This document shows positions 25,408 through 34,232 of a stretch of 64,000 nt of DNA, in pieces (the first letter of the stretch is position 1; each line of letters opens with the position of its first letter). A program made the position numbers and the translations under genes. Where the stretch lies: contig JAHZHL010000008.1 in NCBI GenBank assembly GCA_019420305.1, forward strand, positions 9,768-73,767, given 5' to 3'. The stretch comes from Bacillota bacterium. GTDB lineage: Bacteria > Bacillota > Clostridia > Peptostreptococcales > Anaerovoracaceae. Below the pieces are notes generated by a model. That model saw nothing but the letters and a program-made list of their open reading frames with translations. It had not been told where the DNA came from and searched no databases.

Positions 25408-26424
25408 CTATTTAGTATCAACACTATTCATATGTTTTATAAGTGAAAGGATTTTGCTGGAATAGCCGAATTCATTGTCATAGAAAGCAATCAGCTTGAA
25501 AAACTTGTCGTTCAGCTGGATTCCTTCTCTCGCGTCGAAAATGGAAGTATGCGGGTCACCGATAAAGTCGCTGGATACCACCTCATCATCCACATATTCA
25601 ATTATACCCTTCATAGGGCCTTCGGAAGCTTCCTTTACTTTGGCGCAAATCGCTTCATAAGAAGCGGACTTCTTTGTCATAATATTCAGATCAATTACGG
25701 ATACATCCGCAGTCGGAACGCGGTAGGATATACCTGTCATCTTACCCACCAGAGATGGAATTACAAGACCGACCGCCTTTGCTGCCCCTGTTGTGGAAGG
25801 AATAATATTGTTGAAGGCGGATCTTCCGGTTCTCCAGTCTTTCAGAGAGCGGGCATCGACTACTTTCTGTTTCGCCGTTGCCGCGTGGATCGTAGACATC
25901 AGTCCCTGCTCAATGCCCCAGTTATCTTCAATTACCTTTGCCAGCGGGGCAAGACAGTTGGTTGTGCAGGAGGCATTGGATACAATGTTCATATCCTTGC
26001 GATAGCTTGTATGGTTTACGCCCATTACAAAAGTAGGCGTCGTCTTATCTTTCGCCGGGGCCGTGATGATTACTTTCTTCGCGCCCTGGTTGATATGTAC
26101 CATTGCTTTTTCTGTCGTATTGTAGGCACCGGTTCCTTCCACGATATATTCCGCGCCGCATTCGCTCCACGGGATATTCGCGGCGTCGCTTTCGCTGTAG
26201 ACCGGAACTTTTTTGCCGTTAATCACAATTCCGTTTTCATAGACGGCAAGTTCTTTCGGAAAGCGTCCGAAGATCGTATCGTACTTGAGCATATACACCA
26301 TATACTCCTTATCTGCGTTACGCACATTAATCCCGCAGATATCGATGTCCCTGTCGTCCATTGCCGCACGGATCACAACCCTTGCGATACGCCCAAAACC
26401 ACTGATACCAACTTTAATTGCCAT
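25408..26424 (-). CDS. gap: Type I glyceraldehyde-3-phosphate dehydrogenase, glycolytic operon copy, NADP-like fold
   Basis: A 338-residue class I GAPDH with the catalytic Cys in SNASCTTNCLAP (about 152) and His in STIHAATAKQK. Overall it resembles the E. coli GapA branch (KDWRTGRSA, RVPTADVSVIDL). The cofactor motif is unusual: the glycine loop reads GFGRIAR (third Gly replaced by Ala) and the end of beta-2 reads INVRN where NAD enzymes have INDL, so the Asp that binds the adenosine ribose is lost and an Arg is nearby. This is the pattern expected for NADP use. It precedes pgk and follows rpoN. Confidence 0.95.
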   Translation of the reverse strand: MAIKVGISGFGRIARVVIRAAMDDRDIDICGINVRNADKEYMVYMLKYDTIFGRFPKELAVYENGIVINGKKVPVYSESDAANIPWSECGAEYIVEGTGAYNTTEKAMVHINQGAKKVIITAPAKDKTTPTFVMGVNHTSYRKDMNIVSNASCTTNCLAPLAKVIEDNWGIEQGLMSTIHAATAKQKVVDARSLKDWRTGRSAFNNIIPSTTGAAKAVGLVIPSLVGKMTGISYRVPTADVSVIDLNIMTKKSASYEAICAKVKEASEGPMKGIIEYVDDEVVSSDFIGDPHTSIFDAREGIQLNDKFFKLIAFYDNEFGYSSKILSLIKHMNSVDTK

Positions 26425-26473
26425 TTTGTAATCCTCCTCGATTAACTGAATATCTTGTATGTAATTAGATTAA

Positions 26474-27922
26474 TTAATAACGTCTCCGCTTGGATGAGGA
26501 AAGAATATGCATCTCATCCCTGTATTTCGCGACGGTTCTTCTCGATATGTCAATGCCTTTTTCCTTCAGCATATTTACCATATCCTGATCACTGTACGGC
26601 GATTTCGGATTTTCTCCGTCAATGATCTCTTTGATAAAGCTTTTAATACTCTTGGAGGAAATTCCTCCGCCGGTGCCGCCACCCGCAACACCTCCTGAAA
26701 AAAAGTATTTAATCTCAAATACTCCCATTGGACTCTGCAGATACTTGCCGTTGATGGAACGGCTGACCGTAGACTCATGGATTCCAACTTCCTCCGCAAT
26801 CTGCTTTAAAGTAAGGGTTTTCAGATATTTGCTTCCTTTTTCAAAAAAATCTTTCTGATATTTTACAACTGCCTCCACAACATTGTAGATAGTCTGTTTC
26901 CTCTGTTCAATGCTCTTAATCAGCCATACCGCGGAATTCAGGCGATCTGTCAGATATTTGGACAGATTGGAATCCTTTTCCGCTTCATTCAGCAGCCTCT
27001 CATAATAGGAACTTACCATCAGATGCGGCGTACTGCTGTCATTGACAGTAACCACATAGTCGTCGTCTACCCGTTCCACAAGCACGTCCGGTACAATATA
27101 CCGCGTATCTGTCTGGCTCGCGAACTGGCGTCCCGGCTTTGGCTCCAGCCGTTTGATTTCATCCGCCATTGCCTGGACTTCCTTTACACTCAGCCCCATA
27201 TCTTTTGAGATTGCTCCCAGCCGATTCGCGGCCAGATCCTCCAAATGATCCTTCAAAACTTTTTCATAGTGCTCGTCAAGAATACCTTTATGCTCCAGCT
27301 GAATCAGCAGGCATTCTTTCAGATCTCTTGCTCCTACGCCGGATGGCTCAAAAGTATGTATAATATCCAGCACTTCCTCAACCTTGTCTTCCGGAGCGCC
27401 GGTCGCCTTTGCGATTTCTTCTACAGTCAGGGTCATATACCCGTTTTCATCCAGGGATTCGATAATATATTTTCCCACAAGGCGGCAGCCTTTTTTGTGG
27501 GAAGCGAACTGAAGCTGGAACATCAGATGTTCCGGCAGCGTAATGTCTGACGTGGTGTACTGTTCATAGGAGTTTTCCTTTTCATCCGGGTCTTTATACT
27601 CCCATTGCCGATAGCTGATATCATCATATTGTCTGTCTTTCAGATATTCTTTCCAGTCAATATCGTTTTCCTGGCCGCCTGCTTCCTCCCGCGCAGACTC
27701 CTGTTCCCTGCTGCGTTCTGATTCCCGGCGTTCCTGCGGTTCGCTGCCGGGTGAGGACGAGCTTTGTTCCAATACCGGATTTGTCAACAACTGTTCCTGT
27801 ACATAGGAATCCAGCTCCTGTGTATTAAACTGCAGGATCTGGATTGCCTGGATCAGCTCAGGCGTCATTACCAGCTTCTGTGTCTGTTCAATTGTCAAAT
27901 CATATCCCAGTCGCATACTCAT
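26474..27922 (-). CDS. rpoN: RNA polymerase sigma-54 factor
   Basis: This 482-residue protein has region I (MRLGYDLTIEQTQKLVMTPELIQAIQILQ, Gln-rich, residues 3-31), an acidic region II (about 50-95), the core-binding and HTH domains, and the RpoN box SRRTVAKYRDEMHI near the C-terminus, which reads the -24 element. It directs transcription from -24/-12 promoters and needs AAA+ activators such as the one at 20560-21987. It sits 49 nt ahead of gap and may be co-transcribed with the glycolytic genes. Confidence 0.97.
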   Translation of the reverse strand: MSMRLGYDLTIEQTQKLVMTPELIQAIQILQFNTQELDSYVQEQLLTNPVLEQSSSSPGSEPQERRESERSREQESAREEAGGQENDIDWKEYLKDRQYDDISYRQWEYKDPDEKENSYEQYTTSDITLPEHLMFQLQFASHKKGCRLVGKYIIESLDENGYMTLTVEEIAKATGAPEDKVEEVLDIIHTFEPSGVGARDLKECLLIQLEHKGILDEHYEKVLKDHLEDLAANRLGAISKDMGLSVKEVQAMADEIKRLEPKPGRQFASQTDTRYIVPDVLVERVDDDYVVTVNDSSTPHLMVSSYYERLLNEAEKDSNLSKYLTDRLNSAVWLIKSIEQRKQTIYNVVEAVVKYQKDFFEKGSKYLKTLTLKQIAEEVGIHESTVSRSINGKYLQSPMGVFEIKYFFSGGVAGGGTGGGISSKSIKSFIKEIIDGENPKSPYSDQDMVNMLKEKGIDISRRTVAKYRDEMHILSSSKRRRY

Positions 27923-27949
27923 TTAACACCTCTAAAAATATATGCATTT

Positions 27950-27977
27950 ATTATACCATATTTCATGCTTTTTTCTA
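27950..27977 (-). promoter_or_regulatory. Extended -10 promoter upstream of rpoN
   Basis: Minus strand TGGTATAAT (TATAAT at 27950-27955) with a weak TAGAAA at 27972-27977 and a 16-nt spacer, about 28 nt before the rpoN ATG. Confidence 0.5.
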
Positions 27978-27982
27978 GGCTT

Positions 27983-28453
27983 TTATCTTAAATTAGGAAA
28001 GTCTAACTGCCTGAGGGCTTCGAATAAAATAATGTTGGCGGAATTGGACAGATTGAAAGAACGGAGTCTTGTTTCCTCACTCATCGGGATCCGGATCGCT
28101 TTGTCCTCATTAGCCTGAATCAGCTCTTTCGGCAGACCTGCGGTCTCTTTTCCCAGAAGGATCATATCTTCATCCTGATACGAAACTTCCGTATACAGCC
28201 GTGAGCCTTTCGTAGTCGCCAGATACATGTTTCTTCCCTCGTATTGTTTCAGGAACGCATCCAGCCCCGGGTGAATTTCCACCTGCACATAGGGCCAGTA
28301 GTCCAGACCTGCCCGCTTGAGACTCTTGTCATCGATCGAAAAACCAAGAGGTTCTACAAGATGCAGGACACTGCCCGTCGCCGCGCAGCTTCTCGCGATG
28401 TTTCCCGTATTCGGCGGAATTTCCGGTTCTACTAATACAATATGAATTGCCAT
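27983..28453 (-). CDS. trmL: tRNA (cytidine/uridine-34 2'-O)-methyltransferase
   Basis: With the ATG at 28453 (GAGGAGG 8 nt upstream) the product has 156 residues and begins MAIHIVLVEPEIPPNTGNIA, the SPOUT family start. The knotted SAM site is seen in LLGKETAGLP and RIPMSEETRLRSFNLSNSANI near 105-140. TrmL methylates the wobble 2'-OH of tRNA-Leu isoacceptors. A longer frame to 28564 is hydrophobic, lacks an RBS and is discarded. Divergent from hom. Confidence 0.94.
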   Translation of the reverse strand: MAIHIVLVEPEIPPNTGNIARSCAATGSVLHLVEPLGFSIDDKSLKRAGLDYWPYVQVEIHPGLDAFLKQYEGRNMYLATTKGSRLYTEVSYQDEDMILLGKETAGLPKELIQANEDKAIRIPMSEETRLRSFNLSNSANIILFEALRQLDFPNLR

Positions 28454-28524
28454 GTTTTTCCCTCCTCGCACTCTTTTCATTTTGCAGACTGGCGGCAGAA
28501 AAGTCAAGAAAATAAAAAATAGTA

Positions 28525-28553
28525 AAGACAAATTTATTTTTTTGTTATATAAT
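28525..28553 (+). promoter_or_regulatory. Sigma-A-like promoter of hom
   Basis: AAGACA (28525-28530), 17-nt spacer, TATAAT (28548-28553), about 45 nt before the hom ATG. The leader is too short for a T-box or lysine-type riboswitch. Confidence 0.5.
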
Positions 28554-28597
28554 TTTTTAATCAATGCATTTTAGAAGTTCGTAGGAGGTATATCTGA

Positions 28598-29572
28598 ATG
28601 AAAACAGTACAGGTTGGATTGCTGGGGCTCGGCAACATCGGAACCGGCACGTATAAAACCCTGGAAATGAATAAAGAACAAATCGAAGCTGCTGCTGAAT
28701 GTAAAATTGAAATTACAAAGATTCTGGAAAGAGATGTGAATAGAAAGCGGGATATTACCGTTCGTCCGGAACAGTTCACACAGGATCCGGACGCTATTTT
28801 TAAAGATCCGGAAATCGATATCGTAATCGAACTGCTGGGCGGAATCGAACCTGCGACAACATTTATGCTTTCCGCAATGGAAAACGGCAAACACGTGGTA
28901 ACCGCCAACAAAGCCGCGGTAGCCGCTAATTTTGACAAACTGATGAAAACTGCCCGCGAAAACGGCGTTGAGTTTCGTTTTGAGGCCAGCGTAGGAGGCG
29001 GAATTCCGATTTTGAACGCAATTACGACTGTACTTCGTTCCAATCAATTTGAAGAAATACTGGGTATCCTGAACGGCACAACCAACTATATTCTGACACA
29101 GATGACGGAATACGGACTGCGTTATGAGGATGTTCTGAAAAAAGCGCAGGAAAAAGGGTTCGCTGAGGCAGATCCGACCGCAGATGTGGAAGGAATCGAC
29201 GTCGCGAACAAACTGTCCATCCTCATGGCCCTTGCCTTTGATACCTATGTCGCTCCGGAAGATATCCCCACAACCGGGATCACCCAGATTACCAGAAAGG
29301 ATATTACTTCAGCCGCGGTAAACGGCTGTAAAATCAAGCTGATCGCTTCCGCGAAGCTTGTGGACGGCAAGCTGGAATACAGCGTAAAGCCGACGCAGCT
29401 CCCGAATTCCCATCCTCTGGCTTCGATTAACAATGAGTTTAACGCAGTCTTTGTAAAAGGCAACGCGGTGGACGAGCTGATGTTTTACGGTAAGGGCGCA
29501 GGCCCTCTGCCTACCGGCAGCGCGGTAATGGGCGATGTTCTTGAAATTGCGAAATTATGCGGGAGGAAATAA
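28598..29572 (+). CDS. hom: Homoserine dehydrogenase, short form without ACT domain
   Basis: A 324-residue enzyme with a Rossmann start GLLGLGNIGTGTYK (residue 8), the catalytic domain block ILNGTTNYILTQM near 162, and GFAEADPTADVEGIDVANKLSILM, which carries the metal and substrate residues and the catalytic Lys. It ends GPLPTGSAVMGDVLEIA, where longer homologues continue into an ACT domain for threonine feedback. It reduces aspartate semialdehyde to homoserine. RBS GTAGGAGG lies upstream. It runs straight into the SEC-C gene. Confidence 0.94.
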   Translation: MKTVQVGLLGLGNIGTGTYKTLEMNKEQIEAAAECKIEITKILERDVNRKRDITVRPEQFTQDPDAIFKDPEIDIVIELLGGIEPATTFMLSAMENGKHVVTANKAAVAANFDKLMKTARENGVEFRFEASVGGGIPILNAITTVLRSNQFEEILGILNGTTNYILTQMTEYGLRYEDVLKKAQEKGFAEADPTADVEGIDVANKLSILMALAFDTYVAPEDIPTTGITQITRKDITSAAVNGCKIKLIASAKLVDGKLEYSVKPTQLPNSHPLASINNEFNAVFVKGNAVDELMFYGKGAGPLPTGSAVMGDVLEIAKLCGRK

Positions 29573-29574
29573 AA

Positions 29575-30069
29575 ATGACATTATTTAAGGAATGGCGCGA
29601 TCTGATTGAAAATCAGACGGAAGCTACATTTAAAGAATTTTGGGACGAATACAGCGGCGCGGAAACACGGATTTACAGCAGCATTCTGGATAATCCGGGA
29701 GAAGTTATCTCCGGTGCACTGGGCGAACTTGCGGCAAAGTATGAAACCCGCCCTGTGATATTTATGGGATTTCTCGATGGAATCAGCAGCAGTCTGCGGA
29801 ACGAACTTGACTTTGAAAACTTTGACGAGTCCTCCGCGGTAACGCTGGATATCGATCTCGAAAAGCTGTATTTCAATATGCTTGCTGCTGACGCGGACTA
29901 TCTTTACTCTCTGCCGCAGTGGGACAGCATCCTGACAGAGGAAAAGCGCCAGGAAATTGTAAAAGCTTATAAAAAATCGAAGACGGTTGTAAAGGGAAAG
30001 AAAATCGGACGCAACGATCCTTGCCCTTGCGGAAGCGGTAAAAAATACAAAAAGTGCTGCGGACGCTAA
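29575..30069 (+). CDS. SEC-C metal-binding motif protein
   Basis: With the ATG at 29575 (GGGAGGAAAT 4-13 nt upstream, within the hom end) the product has 164 residues. An acidic helical domain of about 130 residues with no recognised fold is followed by a C-terminal SEC-C zinc motif, RNDPCPCGSGKKYKKCCGR (Cys at C-x-C-x8-C-C spacing). The same motif ends SecA and many small proteins and binds zinc. Function unknown. It is in an operon with hom and ends at a strong terminator. Confidence 0.88.
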   Translation: MTLFKEWRDLIENQTEATFKEFWDEYSGAETRIYSSILDNPGEVISGALGELAAKYETRPVIFMGFLDGISSSLRNELDFENFDESSAVTLDIDLEKLYFNMLAADADYLYSLPQWDSILTEEKRQEIVKAYKKSKTVVKGKKIGRNDPCPCGSGKKYKKCCGR

Positions 30070-30079
30070 AAGATTTCCT

Positions 30080-30112
30080 ACCGGTCCTCTTTGTGAGGTC
30101 CGGTTTTCTTTT
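30080..30112 (+). terminator. Rho-independent terminator of the hom operon
   Basis: ACCGG-T-CCT, 7-nt loop, AGG-T-CCGGT, then a T-rich tail, starting 11 nt after the SEC-C gene stop. Confidence 0.82.
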
Positions 30113-30230
30113 CTTTTTGACCTTGGAAGGTGGCGAGGGCCTTTTTTCTGGCCAAATCGGTCTTTTTAAAATTTGGGGACATATCACATTGACGGCTGAC
30201 TGCCCAGTTCGCAAATCCTCGAAGCTTTCA

Positions 30231-30863
30231 TCACAGCCCCTTCTTTTCACATATGTAACTGATTACACAGTTCTCACAGTCCGGCTTTCTCGCGTGACAG
30301 CAGTAACGCCCGTGAAAAATAAAACTGTGGTGGGCTCTGGACCACCGGTTTTCCGGCAAGACCTCCATCAGCGCCAATTCTGTTTTCAGCACATCTTTCT
30401 CCTCTACCAGACCAATCCGGTTCGTAACCCGAAATACATGGGTGTCCACCGCGATACGCTGGTGACCAAAACCAACTGCCAGCACCACATTGGCGGTCTT
30501 CCGGCCCACGCCCGGAAGTTCGATCAGCTTGTCATAGTCCTCGGGTACCCGTCCGTCATATTTTTCCACCAGCATCTGCGCCAGCGCCAGAATATTTTTG
30601 GATTTTGTTTTATACATGCCAATCCGCTTGATCATCTCCGCGACATCTTCCTGAGATGCTTCTGCCAGAGCATAAGCGTCCGGATATTTTGCAAAAAGCT
30701 CCTTTGTCACTACGTTCACACTTTTATCTGTCGTCTGTGCAGATAAAACAACAGCGATGAGCAGTTGAAATACGCTGCCGTGTTCCAGAGCGCAGTCCGC
30801 GTCCGGATATTGCTCCTGCAGCTTATCCAGAATTTCATTTACTTGTAATGGACTAAACGCCAT
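30231..30863 (-). CDS. nth: Endonuclease III
   Basis: A 210-residue base-excision repair glycosylase/AP lyase. The helix-hairpin-helix reads LPGVGRKTANVVLAVGF (about 112-128, with the catalytic Lys), the catalytic Asp is in AVDTHVFRVTNR near 139, and the 4Fe-4S loop at the C-terminus is C-x6-C-x2-C-x5-C (CHARKPDCENCVISYIC). It removes oxidised pyrimidines. A single gene convergent with the hom operon, with RBS AAGGAGGTAAGGAC before the ATG. Confidence 0.97.
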   Translation of the reverse strand: MAFSPLQVNEILDKLQEQYPDADCALEHGSVFQLLIAVVLSAQTTDKSVNVVTKELFAKYPDAYALAEASQEDVAEMIKRIGMYKTKSKNILALAQMLVEKYDGRVPEDYDKLIELPGVGRKTANVVLAVGFGHQRIAVDTHVFRVTNRIGLVEEKDVLKTELALMEVLPENRWSRAHHSFIFHGRYCCHARKPDCENCVISYICEKKGL

Positions 30864-30979
30864 GTCCTTACCTCCTTATCATTCTGATTACGATTATACA
30901 TGGCGTAATTTCCGTTTACAACCTTGATCGATTTCTTGATAATATTTTGATTTTTCTAAAAATTTTTTCAAAAAACTAG

Positions 30980-31007
30980 TTACATTCCAGCTGTTTTATT
31001 GTATAAT
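30980..31007 (+). promoter_or_regulatory. Sigma-A-like promoter of the nucleobase transporter operon
   Basis: TTACAT (30980-30985), 16-nt spacer, TATAAT (31002-31007), about 50 nt before the transporter ATG. No purine riboswitch fold was seen in the leader. Confidence 0.6.
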
Positions 31008-31057
31008 TATGGTACGTACTAATTTCCGCAATTATATTTAAAATTGGAGGTGTTTAA

Positions 31058-32665
31058 ATGTCAACGCACACACAAATTGAGAGAAACGGTCTGTTTGAAT
31101 TGACCGACGAGGCGCGTGCGGAACTGGTGTCTTCCAAGTATTATAATGAAGACCTTGCTCCTACGTCCGTATCTCAGAGAACATGGACTACATACAACAT
31201 TACAATGCTATGGGTCGGCATGTCCATCTGCGTTCCGGCTCTTTCCCTCGCCACAGGGCTTGTAAGCCAGGGGGTTTCTCCATGGCTCGCGGTTCTGAAT
31301 GTAGCGCTGGGGAACATCATCATCCTGATTCCGATTCAGCTCAACTCTCAGATCGGGTGTAAGTACGGCATCCCGTTCCCTGGCTTTGCCAGATTGACCT
31401 TTGGTTCAATCGGCGCGCACGTTCCGGCTCTTTTGAGGGCGATCACCGCCTGCGGCTGGACAGCGATTCAGGCCTGGGTCGGCGGCGGCGCGGTCGCCGC
31501 GATTATCGGCTGTTTCGCGCCAAAATTCATGGATACGAACTGGACGATCAATCTCCCTTCCTGGGGCGGAATGCAGGCCACTTCGACGGGAACCTTCATC
31601 GGCTATATCATTTTTATGGTATTTGTCGCTTGGGTTGCCTATAACGGAGTGGAGCGAATCAAGTGGGTACAGAACATCGGCGGACCGATTCTGATTGTCC
31701 TCATGATCGCTTTAATGTTCTGGTCCGTAAAAATCGGAAACGACGCGGGTTTCTCCTTTGGAGAAATTATGGGTCAGCCGAACAATCAGGAGCTGATTGA
31801 CGCGTCAGGAGGAAACTTTGCCGTTATTTATCTGGTCGGGCTGATGGGAAATATCGCCTTCTGGGCTACCATGGCTCTGAACATCCCGGATTTTTCCAGA
31901 TACGCTTCTTCCCAGAAAGCTCAGTTCAGAGGACAGCTTTATGGTATGCCGCTACCGATGGCGTTCTGCGCATTCGTCGGCGCTCTCTATGCCCAGTCCG
32001 CAGAGCTGCATAATACGGCACATGGCCTTCAAGAAGGGGCTGCGGGTTGGTATAATCCTTTCGACGTTGTATCCGTACTTTATAACATCAACAGCAAAAT
32101 TATCGTGCTCATCGCTTCCATCGGTGTTATCATGGCGACCATTACAACCTGTGTAGCCGCGAATGTAGTCGCTCCGGCAAACGGATTCTCCAACCTGTCG
32201 CCAAAGCGGATTTCCTACAAGAAGGGTGTACTGATTGCGGTATTCATTGCTTTCTTCATTCTGCAGGCGTGGTGGATCTATGGTTCCGGCGGAGCATTTT
32301 TCACCTGGATGAATGCCTACGGCACAATCCTGGCTCCAATTGCCGCGATCTTCATAGCCGACTACTTTATCTGCAAGAAAAGATATGTGGATATCGCGGC
32401 TCTTTTCAAAGGACAGGATGGAAGGTATCATTATCACAACGGCATTAACTGGGCTGCCATTATCGCCTGGGTAGTCGCTTTCATCTTCCCGCTCTTTATT
32501 TACTTTGGAGTGCAGGGAGCATTCTGGACATTTATCAATTCCATCAACTACATCTGGTCCTTTGTTGTCGGATTTGTCGTATACCTGTTACTGATGAAGA
32601 CCGGCCTGGCCAAGGATTCTTATATGACAGAGGATGAACACGAAACTCTGACCAGAAGATCTTAA
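31058..32665 (+). CDS. NCS1 family nucleobase/allantoin/hydantoin:cation symporter
   Basis: This 535-residue protein has 12 predicted helices and the NCS1 signature regions: DLAPTSVSQRTWTTYNITMLWVG at the N-terminus, PFPGFARLTFGSIGAHVPAL and ACGWTAIQAWVGG near 125-150, and ALNIPDFSRYASSQKAQFRGQ near 275. This is the PucI/CodB/Mhp1 group, which imports allantoin, cytosine, uracil or hydantoins with Na+ or H+. The following dihydropyrimidinase suggests uracil/dihydrouracil or hydantoin as substrate. RBS TTGGAGG upstream. Confidence 0.94.
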   Translation: MSTHTQIERNGLFELTDEARAELVSSKYYNEDLAPTSVSQRTWTTYNITMLWVGMSICVPALSLATGLVSQGVSPWLAVLNVALGNIIILIPIQLNSQIGCKYGIPFPGFARLTFGSIGAHVPALLRAITACGWTAIQAWVGGGAVAAIIGCFAPKFMDTNWTINLPSWGGMQATSTGTFIGYIIFMVFVAWVAYNGVERIKWVQNIGGPILIVLMIALMFWSVKIGNDAGFSFGEIMGQPNNQELIDASGGNFAVIYLVGLMGNIAFWATMALNIPDFSRYASSQKAQFRGQLYGMPLPMAFCAFVGALYAQSAELHNTAHGLQEGAAGWYNPFDVVSVLYNINSKIIVLIASIGVIMATITTCVAANVVAPANGFSNLSPKRISYKKGVLIAVFIAFFILQAWWIYGSGGAFFTWMNAYGTILAPIAAIFIADYFICKKRYVDIAALFKGQDGRYHYHNGINWAAIIAWVVAFIFPLFIYFGVQGAFWTFINSINYIWSFVVGFVVYLLLMKTGLAKDSYMTEDEHETLTRRS

Positions 32666-32701
32666 AAAGACGTTTTAAAATTACTGCCGGACTATATACA
32701 T

Positions 32702-32740
32702 TACTGCAGGAGCCTTTGCGATCCAGAGGCTCTTGCAGTA
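32702..32740 (+). repeat. Intercistronic stem-loop between transporter and dihydropyrimidinase
   Basis: TACTGCA-g-GAGCCT, loop, AGGCTC-t-TGCAGTA, a 14-bp stem with one G-T pair. No T-run follows, so it is unlikely to be a strong terminator. It could stabilise or process the mRNA so that the two genes are made at different levels. Confidence 0.6.
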
Positions 32741-32764
32741 TATACGGGAAAAGGAGGTTCTATT

Positions 32765-34186
32765 ATGGATTTATTAATCAAAGGCGGCACGGTGGTAACA
32801 GCACAGTCCAGCTTTAAAGCCGACGTAGCCGTAAAGAATGGAAAAATCACAGGAATCGGCGCGAATCTCAGGCCGGAAAAAAATACAGAGGTTGTCGACG
32901 CAAAGGGAAAGCTTGTGCTTCCCGGCGCTATCGACGGACATACACACCTGGCAATGCCTTTTGGGGGAACCATTTCCACGGACGACTATTACGCGGGAAC
33001 CCGTTCCGCTGCCTGCGGCGGTACGACGACCGTCTTTGATTTTGTCCTTCAGGGACAGGGGGAACCCATGCTCGACGCAATTAAGAGAAGAGACGCGCTG
33101 GCCGCGCCTGACGCGGCGGTGGATTACGCGTTCCACATCGGCGTCGGCGATGTAACCACCGATGAAATGCTGGATACCATGGAAGATGCCATGGCATATG
33201 GCGTTACCTCGTTTAAGGTATTCATGGTTTACGATTTCGGGGTAGATGACGGGCAATTTTTCAAAACATTAGTAAAGGCGAAAGAAATCGGCGCGCTCGT
33301 AGGTGTCCACGCTGAAAACCGGGATGTAAACAATGTGCTCATCGCTCAGTATCTGGCGGAAGGCAAGACCGACGCGTGGTGGCATTACATGTCCAAAAAC
33401 GAAGCGGTAGAAGGGGAAGCGGATGTCAGAGCCATCAACCTTGCGAAAATGGCCGGTACCTCGCTTTACATCGTGCATCTGGCGAATAAGCAGGGAATGG
33501 ACGCGGTGACCGAAGCCCGCGATCAGGGATATCCGATCTTCGCGGAAACCTGCCCTCAGTACCTCTATTTTACCAGCAAGGTCTACAAGGACGGCATTCC
33601 GGAACAGGATCTGAGAGCTCGCGATTTTGTCTGCTCCCCTCCGATGAAGGGAAAAGAATCCCAGGACGCGCTGTGGGAAGGAATCAAACGCGGCGATATT
33701 TCTACGGTAGCAACGGATCACTGTCCGTTTACAAAAGCGGAAAAAGACTGGGGAATCACCCAGAAAGACGGAACTCCCGGCAACTTCACCACCATTCCAA
33801 ACGGCTGCGCAGGAATTGAAAACATGTATCCTTATATGCTGTCTGAGGCAAATAAAGGGAGGATTTCTTTCAATAAAGCAGTGGAACTGTGTGCCACCAA
33901 CCCTTCCAAACTGTTCGGTCTGGATCACCTGAAAGGTGCTCTGCAGGTAGGACTGGACGCGGATATTGTAATCTACGATCCAAAGAAAACCTTCACTATT
34001 ACAAATGACGCCATGCATGGCGATACGGATCATACGATCTGGGAAGGGGCAAAATTAAAGGGATACCCCGAAGCCACCTACAGCAGAGGAAATCTGGTCT
34101 ACAAAGATGGCGAATTCCTTGGCAGACGCGGCGATGGGAAGTTCATCAAATGCAAGCCGATTAAGCTGAAAACTCCACAGCTTTAA
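32765..34186 (+). CDS. hydA: Dihydropyrimidinase/hydantoinase
   Basis: A 473-residue cyclic amidohydrolase. It shows the metal ligands DGHTHLAMPFGG near 58, the carbamylated Lys in TSFKVFMVYDFG near 148, His in VGVHAENRD near 181 and YIVHLANKQG near 237, and the Asp in VATDHCPFTK near 314. The enzyme opens dihydrouracil or 5-substituted hydantoins to N-carbamoyl-amino acids. No beta-ureidopropionase lies next to it, so a later step must be encoded elsewhere. RBS AAAAGGAGG upstream; co-directional with the NCS1 transporter 99 nt before. Confidence 0.94.
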   Translation: MDLLIKGGTVVTAQSSFKADVAVKNGKITGIGANLRPEKNTEVVDAKGKLVLPGAIDGHTHLAMPFGGTISTDDYYAGTRSAACGGTTTVFDFVLQGQGEPMLDAIKRRDALAAPDAAVDYAFHIGVGDVTTDEMLDTMEDAMAYGVTSFKVFMVYDFGVDDGQFFKTLVKAKEIGALVGVHAENRDVNNVLIAQYLAEGKTDAWWHYMSKNEAVEGEADVRAINLAKMAGTSLYIVHLANKQGMDAVTEARDQGYPIFAETCPQYLYFTSKVYKDGIPEQDLRARDFVCSPPMKGKESQDALWEGIKRGDISTVATDHCPFTKAEKDWGITQKDGTPGNFTTIPNGCAGIENMYPYMLSEANKGRISFNKAVELCATNPSKLFGLDHLKGALQVGLDADIVIYDPKKTFTITNDAMHGDTDHTIWEGAKLKGYPEATYSRGNLVYKDGEFLGRRGDGKFIKCKPIKLKTPQL

Positions 34187-34195
34187 TTCGCCATT

Positions 34196-34227
34196 AAAAG
34201 AGGGCCGTTCGACTACGGTCCTCTTTT
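34196..34227. terminator. Bidirectional terminator between hydA and the GGDEF gene
   Basis: AAAAGAGG-g-CCG, 8-nt loop, CGG-t-CCTCTTTT, between convergent genes. Confidence 0.85.
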
Positions 34228-34232
34228 ACGAT

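Noticed and set aside
30864..31057. Purine-type riboswitch before the NCS1 transporter
   Set aside because: No three-way-junction arms or conserved loop sequences could be drawn; the leader after the TATAAT is only about 45 nt.
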